DNA of 12,398 nt from assembly GCA_937925595.1 (NCBI GenBank), contig CALALQ010000065.1, positions 1 through 12,398 of the forward strand, read 5' to 3'. The translations under genes were made by a program, and so were the position numbers. The notes beneath the pieces were generated by a model. The model did not search any database, had not been told where the DNA came from, and saw only the letters and a list, made by a program, of their open reading frames with translations. The first letter of the stretch is position 1. Each line of letters begins with the position of its first letter. The DNA comes from an uncultured Demequina sp. Lineage in GTDB: Bacteria; Actinomycetota; Actinomycetes; Actinomycetales; Demequinaceae. Of this stretch, positions 6,431-11,831 are shown in pieces.

Positions 6431-7323
6431 CGTTCAACGAGCGCTCCAAGATTGACTCCAGCCGCGTGCAGCGGCGCGGCCGCGGCGCAGGCAGTGGTGT
6501 GGCCATTGGCGGCGGCGCAGGCGGCCTGGTGGTCGTGCTGCTGTTCCTCTTGATGCAGTTCCTTGGCGGTGGAAATGGCAGCGGCTTGGACGGGATCACG
6601 AACAACGCTCAGGACCAGACCTCGAACCAGGACTTCGCGGAAAGCTGCCAGTCGGGTGCCGACGCGAACGCCAACATGGACTGCCGCGTCGCCGGCACGA
6701 TCAACTCGCTCGATGACTACTGGTCCGACGCGATGCCCGCGGTCGGAGAGTCGTTCAAGCTCCCCGGCGTGGTGATCTTCGACACCACAACAAGCACCGC
6801 GTGCGGCACCGGGTCAGCTCAGATGGGGCCGTTCTACTGCCCGCTCGACGAGACGATCTACCTGGACACGGGCTTCTTCAACGACCTTGAGACGCATTAT
6901 GGCGCGAGCGGCGGACCGCTCGCCCAGATGTACGTCGTCGCCCACGAGTATGGCCACCACATCGAGAACACCATTGGTGTGTTCGAGGTGGCAAACCGCA
7001 CCGACACGGGAAGCGACTCTGACTCGGTGAAGGTCGAGCTCATGGCCGACTGCCTTGCAGGAGTGTGGGCCGGTCACGCTGCGAGCACCAAGGACGCGGA
7101 CGGCGTGGCGCTCATCAAGCCGCTCACGGAGCAGGACGTCAAGGACGCACTGTCTGCGGCCGCCGCCGTTGGCGATGACCGCATCCAGGAGCAGGCGACG
7201 GGCCGCGTGGACGAAAGCTCCTTCACGCACGGCTCCGCTGCGCAGCGCCAGGACGCCTTCACCACGGGCTACACCAAGGGCACCATCACCGCATGCGACG
7301 CCTTTGGCCTGCTGGGCCGCTGA
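6427..7323 (+). CDS. YpfJ-family neutral zinc metallopeptidase, membrane-anchored
   Basis: This 298-residue protein belongs to the putative neutral zinc metallopeptidase (YpfJ) family. A Gly-rich basic N-terminus leads into one transmembrane helix (about 33-47), with the catalytic domain probably outside the cell. The zinc site is HEYGHH (173-178): His173 and His177 are ligands and Glu174 is the catalytic base. Glu204 in ELMADCLAGVWA is the likely third ligand. Four cysteines at 74, 86, 126 and 138 sit before the active site, and Cys209 and Cys290 lie after it. The natural substrate of this family is not established. The gene overlaps bioN by 4 nt and ends 1 nt from the convergent arsC, with no room for a terminator. 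Confidence 0.88.
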   Translation: MTFNERSKIDSSRVQRRGRGAGSGVAIGGGAGGLVVVLLFLLMQFLGGGNGSGLDGITNNAQDQTSNQDFAESCQSGADANANMDCRVAGTINSLDDYWSDAMPAVGESFKLPGVVIFDTTTSTACGTGSAQMGPFYCPLDETIYLDTGFFNDLETHYGASGGPLAQMYVVAHEYGHHIENTIGVFEVANRTDTGSDSDSVKVELMADCLAGVWAGHAASTKDADGVALIKPLTEQDVKDALSAAAAVGDDRIQEQATGRVDESSFTHGSAAQRQDAFTTGYTKGTITACDAFGLLGR

Positions 7324-7324
7324 G

Positions 7325-7732
7325 TCACTCCGCGGCTAAAGCCAGCGAGGCGATGAGTTCCCTCACCCGGGACTCAATCTCATCGCGAATGGGTCGTACC
7401 GCCTCGATTCCCTGACCAGCTGGATCGTCAAGCACCCAGTCCTCATAGCGTCGGCCGGGAATGTAGGGGCACGTGTCGCCGCAGCCCATGGTGACGACCA
7501 CGTCCGCGACCTCGACATCAGTGTCCGCGAGCCGGCGCGGCACGGCAGCCGCAATGTCGATGCCCCGCTCGGCCATCGCAGCAACCGCCACGGGATTGAC
7601 GGCCACTCCAGGGGCGGAACCCGCTGACAAGACCTCGACGGCCTCGCCGGCGAGTTCCCTCAGGAATCCGGCCGCCATCTGGGATCTGCCGGCGTTGTGA
7701 ACACACACAAAGAGGACTGTGGGCTTGGCCAT
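7325..7732 (-). CDS. arsC: Arsenate reductase ArsC (LMW-phosphatase-like, mycothiol/mycoredoxin type)
   Basis: ArsC reduces arsenate to arsenite in the cytoplasm. The 135-residue protein has the phosphatase-like P-loop CVHNAGRS with catalytic Cys10 and Arg16, and the conserved block TMGCGDTCP (81-89) followed by YEDWVLDDP (96-104). Cys84 and Cys88 are present, but their spacing differs from the Cys82/Cys89 shuttle of the thioredoxin-dependent S. aureus enzyme. The whole block resembles actinobacterial ArsC proteins that use mycothiol and mycoredoxin, so I favour that mechanism. The only nearby Shine-Dalgarno-like match, AAGGA, is about 11 nt before the ATG, a rather long gap. A cysteine-rich mini-ORF and a hairpin precede the gene on the same strand. 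No arsenite exporter is adjacent. Confidence 0.93.
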   Translation of the reverse strand: MAKPTVLFVCVHNAGRSQMAAGFLRELAGEAVEVLSAGSAPGVAVNPVAVAAMAERGIDIAAAVPRRLADTDVEVADVVVTMGCGDTCPYIPGRRYEDWVLDDPAGQGIEAVRPIRDEIESRVRELIASLALAAE

Positions 7733-7755
7733 AACTCAATCATTCCTTAACTGGG

Positions 7756-7788
7756 CTGGCCGCCGTCCCGCGCGCTGACGACGGCCAG
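7756..7788 (-). promoter_or_regulatory. Strong hairpin between the Cys-rich mini-ORF and arsC
   Basis: On the minus strand, CTGGCCGTCGTC pairs with GACGGCGGCCAG over 12 positions (one G-T wobble) around a 9-nt GC-rich loop. The hairpin begins 4 nt after the stop of the mini-ORF and ends 23 nt before the arsC ATG. No T-run follows, so it is not a plain terminator. A ribosome terminating or stalled at the mini-ORF end would cover its first arm, so it could couple mini-ORF translation to arsC expression, or simply stabilise the mRNA. Confidence 0.6.
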
Positions 7789-7792
7789 TGGT

Positions 7793-7867
7793 TCAGCAGC
7801 AGCTGGATTCGAAGCTGTGCTCTGGGCATCCCGGCGCGCAGATGGCCGGGTCGCAGCACTCGTGCAT
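7793..7867 (-). CDS. Small cysteine-rich ORF (24 residues) upstream of arsC
   Basis: This short ORF starts at the ATG at 7867, with AGAGGA 6 nt upstream, and ends in TGA at 7793. The product begins MHECCDPAIC and ends SFESSCC. It has six cysteines (positions 4, 5, 10, 14, 23, 24) and His2 and His17. It lies at the very 5' end of the inferred arsC transcript, just downstream of the operator that ArsR should bind. Two roles are possible: a thiol-rich peptide that binds arsenite or another metal, or a leader peptide whose Cys-Cys codons next to the stop make arsC expression depend on cysteine supply. Polycysteine leader ORFs acting as attenuators have been described in mycobacteria. I know of no named family for it. 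Translation is supported by the ribosome binding site and placement only. Confidence 0.55.
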   Translation of the reverse strand: MHECCDPAICAPGCPEHSFESSCC

Positions 7868-7880
7868 GATGCGTCCTCTC

Positions 7881-7902
7881 TACATCGATACACATCGATG
7901 TA
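7881..7902. promoter_or_regulatory. ArsR operator candidate 1 (arsC side)
   Basis: TACATCGAT (7881-7889) and ATCGATGTA (7894-7902) form a perfect 9-bp inverted repeat around ACAC. This ATCGAT-containing dyad resembles known ars operators. It overlaps the candidate -10 of the arsC-side promoter, so a bound ArsR dimer should block transcription toward the mini-ORF and arsC. Confidence 0.7.
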
Positions 7903-7917
7903 TGAGCACTGTGTCAA
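7888..7917 (-). promoter_or_regulatory. Candidate promoter of the mini-ORF/arsC transcript
   Basis: On the minus strand TTGACA (7917-7912) and GTGTAT (7893-7888) are 18 nt apart. Initiation would fall near 7881, leaving a leader of about 13 nt that holds just the ribosome binding site of the mini-ORF. A second TTGACA lies at 7936-7931, but without a good -10. The -10 match is imperfect. Confidence 0.45.
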
Positions 7918-7932
7918 ACGTATCGACGTTTG
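7915..7932. promoter_or_regulatory. ArsR operator candidate 2 (arsR side)
   Basis: CAAACGT (7915-7921) and ACGTTTG (7926-7932) form a perfect 7-bp inverted repeat around ATCG. Its centre is 32 bp, about three helical turns, from the centre of operator 1. It overlaps the likely -35 of arsR and a minus-strand TTGACA, which fits autoregulation. Confidence 0.55.
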
Positions 7933-7951
7933 TCAATATATGCGCCATACT
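7923..7951 (+). promoter_or_regulatory. Candidate arsR promoter
   Basis: TCGACG (7923-7928) and CATACT (7946-7951) are 17 nt apart, and the arsR ATG begins 6 nt after the -10. A transcript starting at or near the ATG would be leaderless or nearly so. The -35 matches the consensus only partly and lies inside operator 2. Confidence 0.45.
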
Positions 7952-7957
7952 GGGGGC

Positions 7958-8308
7958 ATGAAGACTCTCGAGGTGCTCTCCCCCGTCGCTTGCTGCGTAC
8001 CGCTCGTTGGCGCTCCGCTGTCAGCCGAGGCGGCGGAGAACGCCGCCAAGGCGTTCAAGGCGCTTGCAGATCCCGCGCGAGTCCGCATCGTGTCGATCGT
8101 GGCGAACCACGCGAACCAGGAAGCGTGCGTCTGCGACCTGCAACAGGCACTTGAGTTGTCGCAGCCCACGGTCTCGCACCACCTGAAGGTGCTGGTAGAT
8201 GCCGGCTTTCTCAGCCGCTCAAAGCGCGGCACGTGGGCGTACTACGCGCTTGTTCCTGGCGCGCTCGATGGCATCGCGGGCGCTCTCTCAAACCCCGCTC
8301 AGCGCTAG
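7958..8308 (+). CDS. arsR: ArsR-family arsenite-responsive repressor
   Basis: This 116-residue winged-helix repressor should release its operator when arsenite binds. The helix-turn-helix region contains LSQPTVSHHLKVLVDAGF (67-84), followed by the wing SRSKRGTWAYY. Candidate metal ligands are the N-terminal pair Cys12-Cys13 and Cys57 or Cys59 in EACVCDL. This matches the Corynebacterium glutamicum ArsR type, in which an N-terminal Cys pair plus one further Cys form the As(III) site, rather than the E. coli type. The ATG at 7958 is chosen because an upstream in-frame ATG at 7817 would run through the operators. The gene is divergent from the mini-ORF and arsC across two palindromes and convergent with the lipoprotein gene at 8327. 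Confidence 0.92.
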   Translation: MKTLEVLSPVACCVPLVGAPLSAEAAENAAKAFKALADPARVRIVSIVANHANQEACVCDLQQALELSQPTVSHHLKVLVDAGFLSRSKRGTWAYYALVPGALDGIAGALSNPAQR

Positions 8309-8326
8309 GCGTTGTAGTCGAACCTT

Positions 8327-9037
8327 TCAACCACGGGCGTCTTTCACAACCTTGCGAACGTCATCGAGACTGCGGGGGAGATCGCGCAGGTCTGCTCGGG
8401 TTTCGGGCGTCAAGAGGCTGAGATCGAGCGCTTCATCCTTGTCCAGTGGAAGGTAGAACTCTCCCGTTCCACTAAGAACGCGGTAGGAGTCACTGAGCGC
8501 GTCCCGGCCAAGAAAGATCAGCACTCTGGGCTTGGATAGGTACGCCGCCTCGATCTTCTCGACCTGCCATTCGAGGGGCACGATCACGCGTATTGAGACG
8601 GCCTGACCCTCTGCAAGGTTTGTCGTTCCAGCATCGATAACCTCGCTCACCGTCACGCTGAGCGTTGCATCTCTCCACTGCGCGTCCGGGCTGTCGAACT
8701 CCAGGGTCGTGAGGTCAGGTCCTCCGTTGTCGATTCGGTACGCCTTGCCCTCTGTGAGCGACGCGACCTCCGCGACGACTACAGCTTGGGCGGGTTCTGC
8801 GCTGGCCTCACTCCTTCTTTTGCCAGGCAAGAGGTCCGCCACTGATGCATAAGTCCGCACCTTGGATCCGCCGGGAGAATCCTGCGACATTGCTGCCGCA
8901 AGCTCATCGAAGGTGGCGGACCCTGGACTGGCACAACCGGACAGCATCAACGCAACGGACACCGTGATTGCCACGGCCCTTCCCCAGCGCGATGAGTGCC
9001 CGTGACCAAGGTCACTGCACGCCTGCTTCACCGACAT
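8327..9037 (-). CDS. Putative lipoprotein of unknown function, paired with a metzincin-like gene
   Basis: I do not recognise this 236-residue family. A basic N-terminus (RWGR at 17-20) and a hydrophobic segment (about 21-34) end in the lipobox LSGC with Cys35, so it is probably a surface lipoprotein. The mature part is Ala/Glu/Asp-rich, with alternating hydrophobic stretches that suggest a beta-rich fold (for example LSVTVSEVIDA and PRVLIFLG), and has no other cysteine. The ATG at 9037 is chosen for its GAGAGG site 5 nt upstream; an in-frame extension to 9133 would overlap the upstream gene. It starts 10 nt after that gene ends, so the two are probably co-transcribed. It converges on arsR with an 18-nt gap. 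Confidence 0.75.
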   Translation of the reverse strand: MSVKQACSDLGHGHSSRWGRAVAITVSVALMLSGCASPGSATFDELAAAMSQDSPGGSKVRTYASVADLLPGKRRSEASAEPAQAVVVAEVASLTEGKAYRIDNGGPDLTTLEFDSPDAQWRDATLSVTVSEVIDAGTTNLAEGQAVSIRVIVPLEWQVEKIEAAYLSKPRVLIFLGRDALSDSYRVLSGTGEFYLPLDKDEALDLSLLTPETRADLRDLPRSLDDVRKVVKDARG

Positions 9038-9047
9038 GGCTACCTCT

Positions 9048-9674
9048 CTAGTAATGAGAATTGATGTGGGCTTTGTCATGATCTGCAAGCACGGCGACAA
9101 GCGGAGGCGTTCGTATACAGGAATCCGACACATCTCGATGGCTGAGCGAAAGCGTGTGGCTTAGTTCGTGGCACAGTATCCGACGTTCTGCTGAGGTAGC
9201 AACGGCATCGACATATGCCTGGTCGATAAAGACTTCATGAACATCACACCTGCCCGCATACTGGCCGACAGTATGTTTCTTTGTGCAGTTGGCAAACCCA
9301 ACATAGTCACCGCCGGCGGAGTACATCTTCTCGCCGCAAATCTCGACGTAGTAGGCGTCATATACGACGACATCAGCCGTGCCGGCGCTAGAAGGCGTGC
9401 TGGTCGTCAACGCAGTGGGATCGAGTACATTTGTCCGAACCCAACTCACAGCGTTGGCGGTTGCAGACGACAGTCCGAAGCCATATATCGCCACTTGGCT
9501 ATTCTCGGTCATATTCAGGTTGCACCCCGTCTTGCTGGTGGCTCCTTGCCAGTTTGAGGCGACTGCGGCGGGACCGATCAAGACAAGCAGCGCCACACCA
9601 CTAATGACGGCGAGAACGATAGTACTCCGTGTACCGGAGTGACGACCCGCTCGGATGTAGCCCCTGGACTCCAT
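9048..9674 (-). CDS. Secreted metzincin-like (M10/M12-like) protein with altered active-site motif
   Basis: The 208-residue product has a basic N-terminus, a hydrophobic segment (about 18-38) and a likely signal-peptidase site after AVA at 39. Zinc-binding sequence HELSHTLSLSH lies at 169-179 (His169, Glu170, His173, His179), which fits the metzincin pattern HEXXHXXGXXH except that the usual Gly is Ser176. The later CIRTP (186-190) and HINSHY end resemble actinobacterial metzincin-like proteins, where CM followed by RT is common. Here the expected Met-turn methionine appears to be Ile187. Six cysteines in the exported part could form disulfides. It may be a divergent protease or a non-catalytic relative. 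The ATG at 9674 has AAGG 8 nt upstream, which itself lies in a TANNNT box 6 nt away. Base composition is less GC-rich than its neighbours. Confidence 0.75.
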   Translation of the reverse strand: MESRGYIRAGRHSGTRSTIVLAVISGVALLVLIGPAAVASNWQGATSKTGCNLNMTENSQVAIYGFGLSSATANAVSWVRTNVLDPTALTTSTPSSAGTADVVVYDAYYVEICGEKMYSAGGDYVGFANCTKKHTVGQYAGRCDVHEVFIDQAYVDAVATSAERRILCHELSHTLSLSHRDVSDSCIRTPPLVAVLADHDKAHINSHY

Positions 9675-9680
9675 GACAAG

Positions 9681-9686
9681 ACCTTA
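9681..9686 (-). promoter_or_regulatory. Candidate -10 box (or ribosome site) of the metzincin-like gene
   Basis: TAAGGT on the minus strand ends 6 nt before the ATG at 9674 and fits TANNNT, so a leaderless transcript is possible. The AAGG it contains could instead act as a Shine-Dalgarno sequence, so this case is less clear than the others. Confidence 0.3.
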
Positions 9687-9742
9687 GCAAAAAGAGTCGC
9701 GAGAGGGCTTAGCCCGTATTTGTCGCCCATCAATCGCAATTC

Positions 9743-9755
9743 GCGAACGGTTCGC
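9743..9755. repeat. 13-bp palindrome downstream of sufT
   Basis: GCGAAC, a central G, and GTTCGC form a perfect 6-bp inverted repeat 11 nt after the sufT stop. A second small palindrome, GGGCT, T, AGCCC, lies at 9705-9715. Neither is followed by a good T-run. They may contribute to transcription end of the suf operon or be operators for the metzincin-like gene. The spacing rules out a standard actinobacterial LexA box. Confidence 0.3.
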
Positions 9756-9766
9756 CGCGGAGCGTC

Positions 9767-10087
9767 CTACACGTTAAACCCGAGCGCCCTGAGCTGCTCG
9801 CGGCCATCGTCAGTGATCTTGTCCGGGCCCCACGGCGGCATCCACACCCAGTTGATGCGGAAGCCGTCAACCAGCCCACTCAGCGCCGCAGAGGTCTGAT
9901 CCTCGATCACATCCGTGAGCGGGCACGCGGCGGAAGTCAGCGTCATGTCGATCACCGCATGGCGATTCGCGTCCAGCTGGATGCCGTACACAAGACCAAG
10001 GTCAACGACGTTGATCCCCAGTTCGGGGTCGATCACGTCGCGGAGGGCCTCCTCCACGTCGGCTGCGTTGGCGACAGTCTCAGTCAT
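9767..10087 (-). CDS. sufT: SufT / MIP18-family (DUF59) Fe-S maturation protein
   Basis: SufT-type proteins take part in iron-sulfur protein maturation and are commonly encoded at the end of suf operons. The 106-residue product is a single MIP18 domain with the DPELGINVVDLGLVY motif (20-34) and the conserved Cys55 in TSAACPLTD. The C-terminal WMPPWGPDKI block (82-91) is typical of the short actinobacterial form. The ATG at 10087 is preceded by GGGAGAAGG and overlaps the end of sufU by 8 nt, so the genes are translationally coupled. An upstream in-frame ATG at 10252 lies within sufU and is rejected. Its exact biochemical step is not settled for the family. Confidence 0.9.
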   Translation of the reverse strand: MTETVANAADVEEALRDVIDPELGINVVDLGLVYGIQLDANRHAVIDMTLTSAACPLTDVIEDQTSAALSGLVDGFRINWVWMPPWGPDKITDDGREQLRALGFNV

Positions 10088-10562
10088 CGCCTTCTCCCTT
10101 CGTTGCACCTTGGCTCTGTGCTTTGAGAAGCGCGTCGCGCAGGGCCATCCAGCCCAGCAGCGCGCACTTGATACGGGCAGGATACTTCCCCACTCCCACA
10201 AAGGCGGTAGCGTCGCCGAGCAGGTCTTCCCTGTACTCATCGAGCGGTTCACCGCGGTTGTTCATAAGAGCTTTGAACGCTTCATAGGTCTCGTCGGCGT
10301 GGGCCAGGTCGTCGCCTTCAAGCAGGTCCGTGAGCACCGAGACCGAGGCCTGCGAGATGGAGCAGCCAGAACCCTCCCACGAGACGGACGCGATGCGGTC
10401 GCCATCGAGGGCGACCCGCAGACGCACCTCATCGCCACACGTTGTGTTGACCTGGTGAGACTCCCCCACGGAGCCGGCCACAGCGTCGGTCAATCCCTTG
10501 CCGTGCGCCTCGCGAGCGTGATCCATGATCACCTGCTGATACATCTGCTCAAGGTCGCTCAT
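10080..10562 (-). CDS. sufU: SufU zinc-dependent sulfurtransferase
   Basis: SufU receives persulfide sulfur from SufS and passes it to the SufBCD scaffold. The 160-residue protein has the expected zinc and acceptor residues: Cys42 and Asp44 in TTCGDEV, Cys67 in GSGCSIS, and Cys133 in RIKCALLGW. The GDEVRLRVALDGDRI stretch and the length fit the Firmicutes/Actinobacteria SufU form rather than IscU. The ATG at 10562 overlaps the sufS stop (ATGA), and sufT overlaps the SufU end, so all are cotranslated. Confidence 0.95.
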   Translation of the reverse strand: MSDLEQMYQQVIMDHAREAHGKGLTDAVAGSVGESHQVNTTCGDEVRLRVALDGDRIASVSWEGSGCSISQASVSVLTDLLEGDDLAHADETYEAFKALMNNRGEPLDEYREDLLGDATAFVGVGKYPARIKCALLGWMALRDALLKAQSQGATKGEGDD

Positions 10563-11824
10563 GCGGAGACTCCAAAGAATGCGGGGACGGTGGCGAGAGC
10601 GTCAACGAAGGAGCGAGCGTCATCTTCACTGGTATAGACGTGGGCCGACGCTCTGGTTGAGCCGGTGAGGCCAAGTCGCCTGTGCAGTGGCTGGGCGCAG
10701 TGGTGACCCACGCGGACAGCGATGCCGCGGTCGTCGAGCACCTGGCCAACGTCGTGCGGGTGGATGCCGTCGACGGCCACCGCTGCAAGGCCGAGCACGC
10801 CGTGCGGTGAATCCACGGGCCCAAGGAGGCGCACGCCGGGGATCTCAGCGGCTCCCTCGCGCAGGATCGCGCCGATGCGGCGCTCGTGCTCGGCGACGCT
10901 GTCCATGCCGAGTTCGGAAAGGTACTGCGCTGCCGCCGCCATGCCCACCGCCTGAGCGACGGGCTGCGTGCCGGGCTCGAAGCGCTGGGGGGCGTCGAGC
11001 CACGTGGTCTCTTGCATCGTGACGACCTTGATCGCCGAGCCGCCGTAGGTGGACGGGGACAGCGCGTCGAGCAGCTGCTTGCGACCCCACAGCGCGCCCA
11101 CGCCCGTGGGACCGAGCATCTTGTGGCTCGAGAAGACCAGGAAGTCGACGCCGAGGTCCGCCACGTCCACCGGCAGATGAGGCACCGACTGGCACGCGTC
11201 GAGCACGGTGATGGCGCCCACCTCGCGCGCCCGCGCAACGAATGCGGCGACATCAGTCACCACGCCGGTCACGTTGCTCGCGTGCGTGAACGCGACGATG
11301 CGGGTGCGGTCGGTGATGACCGTCTCAAGCTCCTCGTAGCGAAGCGTGCCGTCGTCGTTCAGCCCGATCCAGCGCAGTGTGGCACCCGTGCGCAGCGCGA
11401 GCTGCTGCCACGGGATGAGGTTCGCGTGATGCTCGAGCTCGGTGATGACGATCTCATCGCCCTCGCCCAAGCGGAACTGCGCCGCCTCGTCCCCGCCAAG
11501 GCCATCGGACGCCGCCGCGAAGCCGTTCGCGACGAGGTTCACAGCGGCTGTGGCGCCCGGAGTCCACACGAGCTCGTCCGCAGGCGCCCCAATGAATGCG
11601 GCGACCTGCGAGCGAGCGGTCTCGAAGGCGTCGGTCGCCTCCTCAGCGAGGAGGTGCGCCCCGCGAGCCACGGCGCCGTTGTGGAACTGGTAGAACTCCG
11701 CCTCCGCATTGAGCACGGAGTGCGGCTTCTGGCTCGTGGCTCCGGAGTCCAGGTACACCAACGGCTTCCCTCCGCGCACGGTGCGTGCGAGGAGCGGGAA
11801 GTCGCGGCGTACGTCCTGGAACAT
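10559..11824 (-). CDS. sufS: Cysteine desulfurase SufS
   Basis: SufS is a PLP enzyme that converts cysteine to alanine and leaves a persulfide for SufU. The 421-residue sequence shows the class V aminotransferase fold motifs: LDSGATSQKP (25-34), ARGAHLLAEEA (53-63), ELEHHANLIPW (129-139) with the PLP-stacking His region, Asp209 in VLDACQSVPH, and the PLP lysine Lys235 in SSHKMLGPTG. The catalytic cysteine is Cys376 in RVGHHCAQPLHRR, followed by the substrate-binding RAS segment at 391-393. An extra acidic/Gly-rich stretch near 105-122 lengthens the loop before GDEIVITELEHH. It starts 7 nt after the sufC stop, and the GGAGG 12 nt upstream lies inside the sufC end. Confidence 0.96.
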   Translation of the reverse strand: MFQDVRRDFPLLARTVRGGKPLVYLDSGATSQKPHSVLNAEAEFYQFHNGAVARGAHLLAEEATDAFETARSQVAAFIGAPADELVWTPGATAAVNLVANGFAAASDGLGGDEAAQFRLGEGDEIVITELEHHANLIPWQQLALRTGATLRWIGLNDDGTLRYEELETVITDRTRIVAFTHASNVTGVVTDVAAFVARAREVGAITVLDACQSVPHLPVDVADLGVDFLVFSSHKMLGPTGVGALWGRKQLLDALSPSTYGGSAIKVVTMQETTWLDAPQRFEPGTQPVAQAVGMAAAAQYLSELGMDSVAEHERRIGAILREGAAEIPGVRLLGPVDSPHGVLGLAAVAVDGIHPHDVGQVLDDRGIAVRVGHHCAQPLHRRLGLTGSTRASAHVYTSEDDARSFVDALATVPAFFGVSA

Positions 11825-11831
11825 CGGCTGC

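Noticed and set aside
7817..7957. N-terminal extension of arsR to an upstream ATG
   Set aside because: It would translate through both operator palindromes and the promoter. The ArsR family begins near the ATG at 7958.
9578..9733. Small minus-strand ORF of about 52 codons starting near 9733, overlapping the metzincin-like gene
   Set aside because: No ribosome binding site, mostly out-of-frame overlap with the better-supported signal-peptide ORF, and no recognisable features.
9743..9755. LexA (SOS) box, because of CGAAC and GTTCG half-sites
   Set aside because: The half-sites are separated by one base. The actinobacterial LexA box needs four.
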